Shown here piece by piece: positions 34,843 to 44,853 of a stretch of DNA of 64,000 bases (positions are counted from its first letter, which is position 1; each line of letters opens with the position of its first letter). The DNA comes from Bradyrhizobium sp. B124 (lineage in GTDB: Bacteria > Pseudomonadota > Alphaproteobacteria > Rhizobiales > Xanthobacteraceae). The DNA lies in the NCBI RefSeq assembly GCF_038967635.1, contig NZ_CP152413.1:5956001-6020000 (forward strand), in the 5' to 3' direction. The position numbers and the translations under genes were made by a program. The notes under the pieces were generated by a model, which saw only the letters and a list, made by a program, of their open reading frames with translations, was not told the DNA's origin and did not search any database.

Positions 34843-35727
34843 TTATCGGGGCAGCCGGCGGGCTGAAACGGCCCTTGGAACGCCCCCGAGATCGGCCTTG
34901 GGCGGCCCCGTTGGGGATAACCCGGAAGCCGTCATCAGCGCTTCAACGTCGCCGCTCTGGCCCTGTCCGACTTCCACAACCAGAAATCCACCCGAGGTCA
35001 TAAGACCCGCAGATTGCGAAATCAGCGCGCGGTAGGCGTCGAGCCCGTCGGCCCCGCCGTCGAGCGCCGCGCGCGGGTCGTGCGCGCGGACCTCGATGTC
35101 GAGACCGGCGATGTCGGCCGAGGGGATGTAGGGCGGATTGGACACGATCAGGTCGAACGCGCCGGTCAGCGCGCTGCCGTAGTCGCACGCGATCCATGTC
35201 GCGCGCTGGCTAAGTCCGAGCTCGGCCGCGTTCCGGCTCGCCGTCTGCAGCGCCTCCGCCGAGATGTCGGTGCCGAAGCCATGCGCGTTCGGCAGTTCCG
35301 AGAGCAGCGCCAGCAGGATCGCGCCCGAACCGGTGCCGAGATCGGCGATCCGCAGCGCGCGCTCGGCCGCGCCGTCGGCGCACAGCAGCTCGAGCGCGCG
35401 CTCGACCACGGTCTCGGTGTCGGGACGCGGCACCAGCGTCGCGGCGGTCAGATGCAGCGGCAGTCCCCAAAATTCCTTGATGCCGAGAATGCGCGCGACC
35501 GGTTCGCCGGCGAGGCGGCGCCGCGCCAGGTCTTCGAGGCGATCCGCTTCGTCTTGGGTCAGCGTACGTTTCGCTGCCGTGACCATGCCGGTCAGATCGA
35601 GGCCAAGCGCCGCGCCGACCAGCAGCCGTGCATCGAGTTCGGCGGAGTCGTTGCCGGCCGATTGCAACTGCACGGCAAGTGCGCGGCGGGCCGTCTCGAC
35701 TGTTGCGTTGACCACAGGCGCCATCAC
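34843..35727 (-). CDS. prmC: Release factor glutamine N5-methyltransferase
   Basis: Methylates the Gln of the GGQ motif in peptide-chain release factors. The 294 aa have an N-terminal helical domain (RLLVGAALGLDLTGMVTAAK). The SAM-binding motif I is IADLGTGSGAILLALLSELP, and the diagnostic NPPYIPS motif binds the substrate Gln. It lies downstream of prfA (its substrate) on the same strand, separated by a palindromic repeat. An ATG one codon later is also possible. Confidence 0.95.
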   Translation of the reverse strand: MMAPVVNATVETARRALAVQLQSAGNDSAELDARLLVGAALGLDLTGMVTAAKRTLTQDEADRLEDLARRRLAGEPVARILGIKEFWGLPLHLTAATLVPRPDTETVVERALELLCADGAAERALRIADLGTGSGAILLALLSELPNAHGFGTDISAEALQTASRNAAELGLSQRATWIACDYGSALTGAFDLIVSNPPYIPSADIAGLDIEVRAHDPRAALDGGADGLDAYRALISQSAGLMTSGGFLVVEVGQGQSGDVEALMTASGLSPTGPPKADLGGVPRAVSARRLPR

Positions 35728-35755
35728 GCAGTGTCCTCGCGCAACACCAACCGCC

Positions 35756-35877
35756 CGTCGTCCCCGCGAAAGCGGGGACCCATACGCCGCGGCCCTTCGA
35801 TCTGGGCGGTCGGGGTCGATATCGGGATCAACAATGACGCCCTGTGGTTATGGGTCCCTGCTTTCGCAGGGACGACG
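35756..35877. repeat. Long palindromic repeat between prmC and prfA
   Basis: Left arm CGTCGTCCCCGCGAAAGCGG then GGACCCATA; right arm GTTATGGGTCCCTGCTTTCG then CAGGGACGACG. It is the same family as 7721 and 13343, with a slightly different core. It interrupts the prfA-prmC unit. Confidence 0.75.
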
Positions 35878-35907
35878 ACGATCAATGGAGCCAGCAGCCG
35901 GATCGGT

Positions 35908-36987
35908 TCACGCCGCCGCGCCCTGTGCCGCGAGCTGCGCGGCCTGGTGCTCGGTGGTCAGCGCATCGATCAGTTCGCCGAGCGCCTCGCCCGCGATCAC
36001 CTGCGGCAGCTTGTAGAGCGTCAGGTTGATGCGATGGTCGGTGACTCTCCCTTGCGGGAAATTATAGGTGCGGATCCGCTCCGAGCGGTCGCCGGAGCCG
36101 ACCTTCTCCTTGCGGTCGGCGGAGCGCGCGGCGTCGACGCGCTGGCGCTCGGCGTCATAGATGCGCGAGCGCAGGATGTTCATCGCCGACGCGCGGTTTT
36201 TGTGCTGCGAGCGGCTGTCTTGCATCATCACCACGATGCCGGTCGGCAGATGGGTGATGCGGATCGCGGATTCGGTCTTGTTGACGTGCTGGCCGCCGGC
36301 GCCGCCGGCGCGCATGGTCTCGATCCTTAAGTCGGTGTCCTTGATGTCGACGTCGACGTCCTCGACCTCGGGCAGCACGGCGACCGTGGCGGCCGAGGTG
36401 TGGATGCGGCCTTGCGTCTCGGTGTCGGGCACGCGCTGCACGCGGTGCACGCCGGACTCGAATTTCAGCTTGGCGAAGGCGCCACGGCCCTGCACCTCGG
36501 CGATGATTTCCTTGTAGCCGCCGACGGTGCCTTCGCTCGCCGAGATCACCTCGACCTTCCAGCCCTGCAAGGCCGCGAAGCGCTCATACATCCGGAACAG
36601 GTCGCCGGCGAACAGCGAGGCCTCGTCGCCGCCGGTGCCGGCGCGGATTTCCAGCACCACGTTGCGGTCGTCCATCGCGTCCTTCGGCAATAGCGCGATC
36701 CGGATCTCCTGTTCGAGCTCGCCGATGCGCGCCTGCAGCGTTTCCATCTCCGCTTCCGCCATGCTGCGCATCTCGGGATCGGTCCCCGCATCCGCCAGCA
36801 TCGCCTCGGCGTCAGCGAGTTCCGACCGGGCGGAGCGATAGACCTTCACCGCATCGATCAGCGGATTGAGCTCGGCGAGCTCGCGGGTGATCTGCACATA
36901 GCGCTCGGAGTTGACCTGGCCGAGCAGCTCGGCCTCCAGCGAGGCGTGATGGGCGAGCAGGACGTCGAGTTTGGCTTCGGGTAGCAT
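35908..36987 (-). CDS. prfA: Peptide chain release factor 1
   Basis: Terminates translation at UAA and UAG by hydrolysing peptidyl-tRNA. The 359 aa are standard length. Visible are the helical N-terminal domain ([15 protein letters not shown]), the class I release-factor stretch [19 protein letters not shown] and the catalytic GGQ in [19 protein letters not shown]. It follows ptsP by 56 bases on the same strand; ptsP-prfA-prmC is a normal rhizobial order. Confidence 0.97.
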   Translation of the reverse strand: MLPEAKLDVLLAHHASLEAELLGQVNSERYVQITRELAELNPLIDAVKVYRSARSELADAEAMLADAGTDPEMRSMAEAEMETLQARIGELEQEIRIALLPKDAMDDRNVVLEIRAGTGGDEASLFAGDLFRMYERFAALQGWKVEVISASEGTVGGYKEIIAEVQGRGAFAKLKFESGVHRVQRVPDTETQGRIHTSAATVAVLPEVEDVDVDIKDTDLRIETMRAGGAGGQHVNKTESAIRITHLPTGIVVMMQDSRSQHKNRASAMNILRSRIYDAERQRVDAARSADRKEKVGSGDRSERIRTYNFPQGRVTDHRINLTLYKLPQVIAGEALGELIDALTTEHQAAQLAAQGAAA

Positions 36988-37043
36988 GGCGGAGTCTCGA
37001 ATTGCTGAAAGCGCGAAGGGGTGGCAGAGGCGCGGCAGCGTCG

Positions 37044-39311
37044 CTACAAGGCCAGCCCCTCGGTTTCCGCAAACTTCGTCAGCGCCTCGCGGATCGACAC
37101 GCTGCCAACCGGCGCGTCCACCAGCGGATTGATCATCGCTTCAGCCTTCTTGGCGTCGAGGTCGAGGATCAGCGCCTTGACCGGGCCATGCGCAGTTGCT
37201 GACAATGAAAGCGAACGGTAGCCGAGCGCGATCAGCGCCAGCGCGCCGATCGGCTTCGACGCCATCTCGCCGCACAGCGACGCGGCCTTCTTCGCGATCT
37301 TGGCCTTGCGCACGATGTCGCGCAGCGCGCGCAGGATCGGCGCCGACAGGGTGTCGAAGCGTTCCGAGACCTTGGCATTGCCGCGATCGACCGCGAACAG
37401 GAACTGGAACAGGTCGTTGGAGCCGACCGACACGAAGTCGACCTTCTTCAGCAGCTCGTCGAGCTGGTAGAGCAGGGCCGGCACCTCGACCATGGTGCCG
37501 ATATCGATCCGCTCGGGCAGCGAATGGCCGTGCTGGCGCAGATAGGTCAGCTCGCGCTCGACGATCGCCTTGGCCTGGTCGAACTCGGCGATGTCGGAGA
37601 TCATCGGGAACATGATCTTCAGCGCACGGCCGCCGCCGGCGCGCAGCAGCGCGCGGATCTGGCCGCGTAGCAGGCCGGGGCGGTCGAGGCCGAGCCGGAT
37701 CGCGCGCCAGCCGAGCGCCGGATTTTCCTCGACCACGGTCTCCATATAGGGCAGCGCCTTGTCGCCGCCGATGTCGAGCGTGCGGAAGGTGACGGGCTTG
37801 GCGCCTGCGGCGTCGAGCACGGTGCGGTACAGCGCCAGCTGGTCGCTCGAACGCGGCAGGCTCGGGCTCACCATGAACTGCAATTCGGTGCGGAACAGGC
37901 CGATGCCGGCGCTGCCGGTGTCCTCGATATGCGGCAGGTCGATGGTCAGGCCGGCATTGATCAGGAGCTCGATCGGCTGGCCGTCCTTGGTCACGCAAGG
38001 CTTGTCGCGCAGAGCCGAATATTGCGCCTGCCGCCGCGCCCGGAACCGGACGCGCTCGGCGTAGGCGGATTCGATCTCGGCGGACGGGCGGACATAGATC
38101 TCGCCGGAAATGCCGTCGACGATGATGGCATCGCCCGGATCGGCAATGCCGGGCGCGTTCGGCACCTCGCCGACCGCGGGAATGCCGAGCGCGCGCGCCA
38201 CGATCGAGACGTGGGAATTCGCGGTGCCTTCCTCCAGCACCAGGCCGCGCAGCCGCTTGCGGTCATAGTCGAGCAGCGCCGCGGGGCCCATCGCGCGGGC
38301 GATCAGGATGGCGTTGTCGGGCAGCTGCTCGCGCGTCGGCGCATGGTCCTGGCCGACCAGTTGGCGCATCAGGCGATGGCCGAGATCCTCGAGATCGTGC
38401 AGGCGGTCGCGCAGATAGGGATCGGTCGAGCGCAGCATGCGCGCGCGGGTGTCGGACTGCACGCGCTCGACGGCGGCTTCCGCGGTGAGGCCGGTGGCGA
38501 CCGCCTCATGCAGCTTGTGCGACCAGCCCTGGTCGTTGGCGAACATGCGGTAGGCTTCCAGCACCTCGCGGTGCTCGCCGCCTTCGGCAACGTCGCCACG
38601 CTCCAGCATGCGGTCGAGATCGGCGCGCAGATTGGCGAGCGCAGTGTCGAGCCGCTTGATCTCCTTCGGCAGGTCCTCGGCGATATAGTTGGTGATGACG
38701 ACGCGCGGCTCGTGCAGCACGACATGGCCGAGCGCGATGCCGTCGGAGAGCACCGCGCCGGTCTTGTGCAGCGAGTGCCGCGCGGCGGGCTCGGCGCCGG
38801 GCTGGGCCAGCGCGGCAAGCTCGCCGGAGGCGATCATCTCCGCCAGCACCATGGCGGTGGTCTGCAGCGCCTCGACCTCTTCCTCGACATAGGTGCGCTT
38901 GGCGCGGTTCTGCACCACAAGCACGCCGAGCGTGTTGCCGGCGCGCAGGATCGGCACGCCGAGGAACGAGTGGTAGATCTCTTCGCCGGTCTCCGGGCGG
39001 TAGGCGAAGGCGGGGTGGCTTTGCGCGTCGGAGAGATTGAGCGGCGTCGCCTCGCTGGCAACGAGGCCGACCAGGCCCTCATGCGCGCTCAGCACGGTGC
39101 GATGCACGGCGTCGCGGTTCAGACCCTCGGTGGCGTAGAGCTCGAGTGTGTTGTCGATGCGCAGCACGTAGCAGGAGCAGACCTCGGCCACCATGTTGGC
39201 CGCGATCAGCACCACGATCTTGTCGAGGCGTTCCTGGGCGGAGACTTGCTCCGCCATGGTTTCGCGGAGCCGTCTCAACAGGACGCGGGGGCCTCCCGAC
39301 GCGCTCCGCAT
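37044..39311 (-). CDS. ptsP: Phosphoenolpyruvate-protein phosphotransferase, nitrogen PTS enzyme I
   Basis: EI-Ntr, the first phosphotransferase of the regulatory nitrogen PTS, which passes phosphate from PEP to NPr. The start at 39311 (GGAGGG 11 bases upstream) gives 755 aa. An N-terminal GAF domain (about 20-165) spans [20 protein letters not shown]. The EI N-terminal domain and the PEP-utiliser swivel domain follow, the latter with the phospho-His in [20 protein letters not shown]. The TIM-barrel C-domain has [15 protein letters not shown] and the PEP-site region [10 protein letters not shown]. Such proteins link nitrogen status to potassium and carbon metabolism. Confidence 0.95.
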   Translation of the reverse strand: MRSASGGPRVLLRRLRETMAEQVSAQERLDKIVVLIAANMVAEVCSCYVLRIDNTLELYATEGLNRDAVHRTVLSAHEGLVGLVASEATPLNLSDAQSHPAFAYRPETGEEIYHSFLGVPILRAGNTLGVLVVQNRAKRTYVEEEVEALQTTAMVLAEMIASGELAALAQPGAEPAARHSLHKTGAVLSDGIALGHVVLHEPRVVITNYIAEDLPKEIKRLDTALANLRADLDRMLERGDVAEGGEHREVLEAYRMFANDQGWSHKLHEAVATGLTAEAAVERVQSDTRARMLRSTDPYLRDRLHDLEDLGHRLMRQLVGQDHAPTREQLPDNAILIARAMGPAALLDYDRKRLRGLVLEEGTANSHVSIVARALGIPAVGEVPNAPGIADPGDAIIVDGISGEIYVRPSAEIESAYAERVRFRARRQAQYSALRDKPCVTKDGQPIELLINAGLTIDLPHIEDTGSAGIGLFRTELQFMVSPSLPRSSDQLALYRTVLDAAGAKPVTFRTLDIGGDKALPYMETVVEENPALGWRAIRLGLDRPGLLRGQIRALLRAGGGRALKIMFPMISDIAEFDQAKAIVERELTYLRQHGHSLPERIDIGTMVEVPALLYQLDELLKKVDFVSVGSNDLFQFLFAVDRGNAKVSERFDTLSAPILRALRDIVRKAKIAKKAASLCGEMASKPIGALALIALGYRSLSLSATAHGPVKALILDLDAKKAEAMINPLVDAPVGSVSIREALTKFAETEGLAL

Positions 39312-39707
39312 GTGCTTCAGTCCCTCCCCACGAGGCCAGCGCACGGGGCCGGCTGGCCGTTGGCGCAAAACTCGTCAAAAACAACAATTTTAGTCATTCG
39401 GCGTCGCCGCTCGCGCCAGTTCCCGCCGATTCGGGATCGCACAAACTGTGCCACAGTTTGCGACAGCCCACCTGACTGGCCGTATAGCCAATCGAGGCTC
39501 GCTTTGCCAAGCAAAACGCCTGCCAGTAGCAAATAACGTCTGCGTCAGCCCTATGCTGCGCCCGCTAAGAGAAATTCTAACTCCGGGATGTGGGTACCGG
39601 AGGACGGCCAATGCTCCGCCTCGTCATTCCCCGGTGCGCAATTGCGCACCTGAGGGCTCTCGCGTCGCGGGCCCCGGAATGACGAAAGGAAGGGGCCCCG
39701 GAAAGCC
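39312..39707. other. ptsP-lysC intergenic region with a palindromic repeat
   Basis: 396 bases without a gene. A repeat at 39622-39684 has ends CGTCATTCC and CCGGAATGACG. Inside it is a perfect 16-base palindrome GTGCGCAATTGCGCAC (39634-39649). The ptsP-proximal part (39312-39600) is less structured and should hold the ptsP promoter, but no clear boxes were found. Confidence 0.55.
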
Positions 39708-40964
39708 CTACGCCTGGTCCAGCCCGTACAGCGTGTGCAGCGTGCGGACCGCGAGTTCGGTGTAGGCGGCGTCGATCAGGACCGAGAACTTGATCTCGGA
39801 GGTGGTGATGGCGCGGATGTTGATGTTGCGGTCGGCCAGCGCCTTGAACGCCTTGGCGGCGACACCGGCATGGCTGCGCATGCCGCTGCCGATCACCGAG
39901 ACCTTGGCGACGTCGGTCGCGGTGTCGAGCCTGATATAGCCGATCTTGGCCTTGGCGGAGGTAATGGTGTCCCTGGCGCGGTTGTAGTCGGTGGCCGGCA
40001 CGGTGAAGGTGAGGTCGGTGGTCTTGCCGTCCTCCGACACGTTCTGCACGATCATGTCGACGTTGATGTTGGCATCCGCGAGCGGCCCGAAGATCGCCGC
40101 GGCGACGCCGGGCTTGTCCTCGATCTGGCGCACAGAAATCTGGGCTTCGTCCTTGGAGAAGGCGATGCCGGTGACGACGTGCATTTCCATGATTTCCTCC
40201 TCGCTGCAGATCAGCGTGCCCGGCGGCTGGTTGGCGTGCGGGTCGATATCCTCTGGCTTGTCGAAGCTGGAGCGCACGAAGATCGGCATGTTGTGCACCA
40301 TGCCGAGTTCCACCGAGCGAACCTGCAGCACCTTGGCGCCCTGCGAGGCCAGCTCCAGCATGTCCTCGAACGCGATCTTGTCGAGCCTGCGCGCCTTCGG
40401 CACCACGCGCGGGTCGGTGGTGTAGACGCCGTCGACATCGGTGTAGATGTCGCAGCGGTCGGCGCGCAGCGCGGCCGCGATCGCCACCGCCGAAGTATCC
40501 GAACCGCCGCGGCCGAGCGTGGTGATGCGGCCGGTATCGGGATTGATGCCCTGGAAGCCGGCGATCACGGCGACTTCCTTGCGCTCCTTGAAGCGGGTGA
40601 TGATCTCGCTGCCGTCGATATCGAGGATGCGCGCCGAGGCATGCGCCTCCGAGGTCTTGATTGGAATCTGCCAGCCCTGCCAGGAGCGCGCCTGGATGCC
40701 GATGCCCTGCAGCACGATCGCGAGCAGGCCCGAGGTGACCTGTTCGCCGGAGGCGACCACCGCGTCATATTCGCGCGCGTCGTGCATCGGCGAGGCCTCG
40801 GTGCACCAGGCCACCAGTTCGTTGGTCTTGCCGGACATCGCGGAGACGACGACGGCGACCTCGTGGCCGGCGTCGACCTCGCGCTTCACGTGCTGGGCGA
40901 CGTTGCGGATACGATCGATATTGGCGACGGACGTACCGCCGAATTTCATCACGAGGCGGCCCAT
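39708..40964 (-). CDS. lysC: Aspartate kinase
   Basis: Phosphorylates aspartate in the first step toward lysine, threonine, methionine and diaminopimelate. The 418 aa begin MGRLVMKFGGTSVANIDRIR, the kinase signature. The active-site stretch (TLGRGGSDTSAVAIAAALRA) is clear. Two C-terminal ACT domains, about 265-340 (KDEAQISVRQIEDKPGVAA) and 345-418 (KVSVIGSGMRSHAGVAAKAF), imply feedback inhibition by end products. Divergent from the PH-domain gene and ubiG. Confidence 0.97.
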   Translation of the reverse strand: MGRLVMKFGGTSVANIDRIRNVAQHVKREVDAGHEVAVVVSAMSGKTNELVAWCTEASPMHDAREYDAVVASGEQVTSGLLAIVLQGIGIQARSWQGWQIPIKTSEAHASARILDIDGSEIITRFKERKEVAVIAGFQGINPDTGRITTLGRGGSDTSAVAIAAALRADRCDIYTDVDGVYTTDPRVVPKARRLDKIAFEDMLELASQGAKVLQVRSVELGMVHNMPIFVRSSFDKPEDIDPHANQPPGTLICSEEEIMEMHVVTGIAFSKDEAQISVRQIEDKPGVAAAIFGPLADANINVDMIVQNVSEDGKTTDLTFTVPATDYNRARDTITSAKAKIGYIRLDTATDVAKVSVIGSGMRSHAGVAAKAFKALADRNINIRAITTSEIKFSVLIDAAYTELAVRTLHTLYGLDQA

Positions 40965-41174
40965 GACGACGCGTCTATTCCTTTAAGAGGATAAGTAGGT
41001 TAACCCACGCCGAAAACCGCAAGCGCGGGCACCGAAAGGCGCGTATACATAGCGCCGCGCCCGGGGGCAAGCCGGTTGGTAGGGGTCCCCGGAAGGTCTT
41101 TTGGGGGTGTTTTGCCGGTTGCGGGCGGGCTGTGGCGCAAGGGTGACTCGCGGGTAATTCGAAGGCGGGATTGG

Positions 41175-41642
41175 ATGGGACGCTATATCGACGAAATCCT
41201 GCAGCCCGGCGAGAAGGTGCTGTATTCCACCAATGCGCACTGGATGTTCTATCTGCCGGCGATCTCGGCCTGGGTCGTGGTGCTGGCGCTGCTGATCCTG
41301 TCCCGGATGACGACGGTCGACGCCCTGGTGCTGGCCTGCCTGGCGGCCGCCGCCGTGGTCGCGGTCGCGGCGCTGTACTGGACCGGCGCGGCCTGGTTCC
41401 ATCGCTGGACCACGGAAACCGACGTCACCAATTTCCGCGTGGTGCACAAGAGCGGCTTCATCAAGCGGCGCACCTTCGAGATGAGCCTCGACAAGGTCGA
41501 GAGCGTCGACGTCAACCAGAGCATCATGGGGCGCCTGCTCAATTATGGCGACGTCACCATCCGCGGCGTCGGCGAGGGCATCGAGACCATCAAGACCATC
41601 GCCTCGCCGCTGTCGTTCCGCAATTCGATCACCGCGCGATAG
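41175..41642 (+). CDS. PH-domain membrane protein (bPH2/YdbT-like)
   Basis: 155 aa from the ATG at 41175; the frame opens at 41076 without support. Two hydrophobic segments (YLPAISAWVVVLALLILS and VLACLAAAAVVAVAALYW) are followed by a bacterial PH-like domain (TETDVTNFRVVHKSGFIKRR, SVDVNQSIMGRLLNYGDVTI). Function unknown; the soluble domain faces the cytoplasm by the positive-inside rule. It lies 14 bases ahead of ubiG and is probably cotranscribed. Confidence 0.87.
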   Translation: MGRYIDEILQPGEKVLYSTNAHWMFYLPAISAWVVVLALLILSRMTTVDALVLACLAAAAVVAVAALYWTGAAWFHRWTTETDVTNFRVVHKSGFIKRRTFEMSLDKVESVDVNQSIMGRLLNYGDVTIRGVGEGIETIKTIASPLSFRNSITAR

Positions 41643-41656
41643 GGGCGCGCGCAATC

Positions 41657-42427
41657 ATGGCTACGCAAACAACTCTTTCAAATTCCTCCGCCAATGCCTC
41701 CGCCCACTCGGTCGATCCGGCCGAGGTCGCGAAATTCTCAAAACTGTCGGATGAGTGGTGGGATCCGCGCGGCAAGATGGCGCCGCTGCACAAGATCAAT
41801 CCGCTGCGCCTGACCTATATCCGCGACGCCGCCTGCCGCAAGTTCGAGCGCAACGCCAAGAGCCTGAGCTGCCTGTCCGGCCTGCGCCTGCTCGACATCG
41901 GCTGCGGCGCCGGGCTGTTGTGCGAGCCGTTCACGCGGCTCGGCGCCCAGGTGATCGGGATCGATCCCTCCGCCACCAACATCGCGGCCGCGAGGCTGCA
42001 TGCCGACAAGGGGCATCTGTCGATCGACTACCGCTGCACCACGGTGGAGGAGATGGACGCACGCGAGCGCTTCGACATCGTGCTGGCGATGGAGGTGGTC
42101 GAGCACGTCGTCGATGTCGGCGCCTTCATCAAGCGCTGCGCCGTCATGCTCAAGCCGGGCGGGCTGATGGTGGTCTCGACCTTGAACCGCAACTGGAAGA
42201 GCTTCGCGCTGGCGATTGTCGGCGCCGAATACGTGCTGCGCTGGCTGCCGCGCGGCACCCATGACTGGAGCAAGTTCGTCACCCCCGCCGAGCTCGAGCG
42301 CTATCTCGGCGACGTCAACCTCGCCGTCACCGAACAGGCCGGCGTGGTCTACAACCCGCTCGCCGACAAATGGACCGTCTCGTCCGACATGGACGTGAAC
42401 TACATGGTGGTGGCGGAGGAGGTGTAG
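41657..42427 (+). CDS. ubiG: Ubiquinone biosynthesis O-methyltransferase
   Basis: Performs both O-methylations in ubiquinone synthesis (2-polyprenyl-6-hydroxyphenol and 3-demethylubiquinol). The 256 aa have the UbiG N-terminal KFSKLSDEWWDPRGKMAPLH. The SAM motif I is LLDIGCGAGLLCEPFTRLGA. Further motifs are LAMEVVEHV, the post-motif LKPGGLMVVSTLNRN and HDWSKFVTPAEL. Its polyprenyl side chain comes from prenyl synthases. Cotranscribed with the PH-domain gene. Confidence 0.96.
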   Translation: MATQTTLSNSSANASAHSVDPAEVAKFSKLSDEWWDPRGKMAPLHKINPLRLTYIRDAACRKFERNAKSLSCLSGLRLLDIGCGAGLLCEPFTRLGAQVIGIDPSATNIAAARLHADKGHLSIDYRCTTVEEMDARERFDIVLAMEVVEHVVDVGAFIKRCAVMLKPGGLMVVSTLNRNWKSFALAIVGAEYVLRWLPRGTHDWSKFVTPAELERYLGDVNLAVTEQAGVVYNPLADKWTVSSDMDVNYMVVAEEV

Positions 42428-42457
42428 CCTTCACCTCCCCCGCCCATGGGGGAATCC

Positions 42458-42545
42458 GTAGCCCGGATGGAGCGCAGCGCAATCCGGGACTCCTTCGTCC
42501 GCGGTTAAGCTGGCCCCGGATTGCGCTGCGCTTCATCCGGGCTAC
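42458..42545. repeat. Palindromic repeat, GTAGCCCGGATGGAGCGCAG family
   Basis: GTAGCCCGGATGGAGCGCAG then CGCAATCCGGG at left, and CCGGATTGCGCTGCGCTTCA then TCCGGGCTAC at right. A very similar copy is at 51621-51708 and a partial one at 7879-7911. Confidence 0.85.
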
Positions 42546-42659
42546 GGGGAGTTTGCGGCTCGATCGCAATCCAGTCATGCGCCGGCTCGGTTGACCGCGT
42601 CGGCGGCAATCGGCACGTTGTGCGCGTACTCCCGCCCCGGCGCACTTTCCTCGTCCCGC

Positions 42660-43559
42660 ATGTTCTCAATCGCCTCGCTCTGGATTCCCTTCACCATTGT
42701 CGCTGCGTTCGGGCAGGTGGCGCGCAATGCGATGCAGCGGCATCTGACCGGGCCGCTCGGGACCTGGGGCGCGACCAATATCCGCTTCCTGTTCGGGCTG
42801 CCGTTCGCGGTGGTGTTCTTCGCGCTGGCGGTGCTGCTGACCGGCGATCGCGTGCCGTGGCCGGCGGCGTCGTTCTGGCCGTGGCTGTTGTCCGGCGCGC
42901 TCAGCCAGATCGTCGGCACCGGCTTCATGCTGCTGGCGATGAACGACCGCTCCTTCGTGGTGACCACGGCCTATATGAAGACCGAGGCGATCCAGACCGC
43001 GATCTTCGGCTTCATCTTCCTCGGCGACCATCTGACGACGCCTAAGGTGATCGCGATCGTGATCGCCACGATCGGCGTCGTCGTCACCGCGCTCAGGCCG
43101 GGCGGCTCGAAGAGCTTTGCCGATCTGCGGCCGACCGTGCTCGGCCTCGGCGCCGCCGCGGTGTTCGCGATCTCGGCGGTGAGTTTTCGCGGCGCGATCA
43201 TTGCCGTGCCCGGCGTCTCGTTTGTGACGGCGGCCTCCTACACGCTGATGTGGAGCCTGTTCGTCCAGACGCTGATCCTGTCGGTCTATCTGCTGCTGCG
43301 CGCGCCCGACGTGCTGCGAAAAATCCTCGGCCTGTGGCGACCGTCGATGTTCGCGGGCTTCATGGGCGCGTTCTCCTCGCAGTTCTGGTTCCTGGCGTTC
43401 GCGCTCACCGCGGCCGCCAACGTGCGCACGCTGGCGCTGATCGAGGTGCTGTTCGCGCAGGGCGTGGCGTATTTCTCGCTCAAGCAGCCGTTCTCGCTGC
43501 GTGAGGTTTTGGGCATCGTCCTGATCGTGATCGGCGTCGCGCTGCTGATCGCGGCTTAG
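42660..43559 (+). CDS. DMT-superfamily transporter (EamA family)
   Basis: 299-aa inner-membrane transporter with ten predicted helices in two EamA halves. The ATG at 42660 begins at the first hydrophobic helix (LWIPFTIVAAFGQVARNAMQ). An upstream ATG at 42591 would add 23 residues without membrane or ribosome-site support. The YMKTEAIQTAIFGFIFLGDH segment is the EamA conserved junction. Substrate unknown. Convergent with a second, smaller EamA gene, one base between stops. Confidence 0.85.
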   Translation: MFSIASLWIPFTIVAAFGQVARNAMQRHLTGPLGTWGATNIRFLFGLPFAVVFFALAVLLTGDRVPWPAASFWPWLLSGALSQIVGTGFMLLAMNDRSFVVTTAYMKTEAIQTAIFGFIFLGDHLTTPKVIAIVIATIGVVVTALRPGGSKSFADLRPTVLGLGAAAVFAISAVSFRGAIIAVPGVSFVTAASYTLMWSLFVQTLILSVYLLLRAPDVLRKILGLWRPSMFAGFMGAFSSQFWFLAFALTAAANVRTLALIEVLFAQGVAYFSLKQPFSLREVLGIVLIVIGVALLIAA

Positions 43560-43560
43560 A

Positions 43561-44001
43561 TCAACCCTTCACGGCGATCAGCACCGCGCCGGCCGAGATC
43601 AGCGCGATCCCGATCCAGCCATAGGGCGAGGGGCGCTCGCCGAGGAATACGGCGCCGAACAGCGCCACCAGCACCACGCTGAGCTTGTCGATCGGCGCGA
43701 CCAGCGTCGCGGGGCCGAGCTTCAGCGCGCGGAAATAGCAGATCCACGACGCGCCGGTGCCGAGCCCGGACAGCAGCAGGAACAGCCAGCTCTTGCCCGA
43801 GATCGGTCCGGCCTGGGTGAATTGTCCGGTCGCGAACAGGATCGCCGACAGCGTGATCAGCACGACCACGGTGCGGATCAAGGTGGCGAGATCGGAGTTG
43901 ATGCCCTCGACGCCGACCTTGGCGAAGATCGCAGTCAGCGCGGCGAAGACGGCGGAGAGAAACGCCCAGACCTGCCAGGAGGTGAAGGTGTCAGATGGCA
44001 T
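43561..44001 (-). CDS. Half-size EamA transporter (single repeat)
   Basis: 146-aa protein with five hydrophobic segments, corresponding to one EamA repeat (SWQVWAFLSAVFAALTAIFA, LATLIRTVVVLITLSAILFA, SWLFLLLSGLGTGASWICYF, then VAPIDKLSVVLVALFGAVFLGERP). Half-size EamA members presumably work as dimers. The start at 44001 is supported by AAGG upstream, and it overlaps the end of the preceding hypothetical gene by 11 bases. Substrate unknown. Confidence 0.82.
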   Translation of the reverse strand: MPSDTFTSWQVWAFLSAVFAALTAIFAKVGVEGINSDLATLIRTVVVLITLSAILFATGQFTQAGPISGKSWLFLLLSGLGTGASWICYFRALKLGPATLVAPIDKLSVVLVALFGAVFLGERPSPYGWIGIALISAGAVLIAVKG

Positions 44002-44344
44002 GAGGCGGACCTTGAGACAGGCTGGAGAGAATCCTCGGTGCAATGTCTTGCAACTTACCCTGCAGCTTAGGGTTGGCGAGATCGTGGATCGCCGCGCGAA
44101 CAATTTTGTCGTGATTGGGTTCGATCCGGATGTCTTCGCGGCATTCGATTAAGTTCGCCCACGCCTCGACGGCCGTAGCGTTGATTCTGCCGCTCGTATA
44201 TCGTTCCAGTACGTCGGCGATGTGCCGACGCGTCAACGTCACAACTTCATCAGAATCCCACCCGAGCGATCGGAGGCGCGCCTCCAAATCGGGGATGGGT
44301 GCATCAAAATGAATGAGTGATTGAAGAGCGGCGTGTCGGTTCAT
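43991..44344 (-). CDS. Conserved-looking hypothetical protein in the comF-grxC operon
   Basis: 117 aa, soluble and acidic, no named domain that I can recall. It has an N-terminal helical stretch (LRSLGWDSDEVVTLTRRHIA) and AWANLIECREDIRIEP in the middle. Its last 11 bases overlap the start of the half-size EamA gene, so the two are probably coupled. It lies 38 bases after the DUF1178 gene on the same strand. The function is unknown. Confidence 0.72.
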   Translation of the reverse strand: MNRHAALQSLIHFDAPIPDLEARLRSLGWDSDEVVTLTRRHIADVLERYTSGRINATAVEAWANLIECREDIRIEPNHDKIVRAAIHDLANPKLQGKLQDIAPRILSSLSQGPPHAI

Positions 44345-44382
44345 GGCGGATTGGAGAGCACCTCGTCCACCGATCCAGTACC

Positions 44383-44853
44383 CTAGTTCCGGTCTTCCGG
44401 CAGCGTCGGCAGCGGCGAGACCTCGACGCCTTCGTCGATCAGCGCGCGCGCCTCCTCGGGCGAGGCCTCGCCATAGATCGGCCGATGCTCGATATCGCCG
44501 TAATGCATCTTGCGCGCCTCGTTCGGGAAGCGGTCGCCGACATTGTCGGCGTTCTTCACGATGTGGTCGCGCAGTTCCTTCAGCTTGCTGCGCAACTCGC
44601 GCTCCTGCGCCATCATCAGCGATGTCGATTCGGGTGGCGTCGCCTCGACGGGGGCGACCGGCGCCGGCCGGGCCGGTTCGCGGCCCTTCTTGCTGACGAT
44701 TTGCGGCGCCATGATCGCGCGCTCGATCTTGTCAGAGCCGCAGGACGGGCAATCGATCAAATGACGCCGCTCCTGCGATTCATAGGCCGATGAGCTCTGG
44801 AACCAGCTCTCGAACTGATGGCCGCGCTCGCAGCGCAGCGTGTAGCGGATCAT
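44383..44853 (-). CDS. DUF1178 protein with zinc ribbon
   Basis: 156 aa starting MIRYTLRCERGHQFESWFQS. A CPSCGSDKIERAIMAPQI stretch shows the second Cys pair of a zinc ribbon; the first ligands are C8 and H11. The middle is proline-rich, and the end has the family motif PIYGEASPEEARALIDEG. DUF1178 is unstudied. Its start overlaps the stop of the nitrilase-family gene by 4 bases (ATGA), standard for this alphaproteobacterial operon. Confidence 0.9.
   Translation of the reverse strand: MIRYTLRCERGHQFESWFQSSSAYESQERRHLIDCPSCGSDKIERAIMAPQIVSKKGREPARPAPVAPVEATPPESTSLMMAQERELRSKLKELRDHIVKNADNVGDRFPNEARKMHYGDIEHRPIYGEASPEEARALIDEGVEVSPLPTLPEDRN

Noticed and set aside
37929-39536. Plus-strand frame of 535 codons opposite ptsP
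   Set aside because: Shadow of ptsP codon bias; no recognisable motifs, and the minus frame has all EI-Ntr features.
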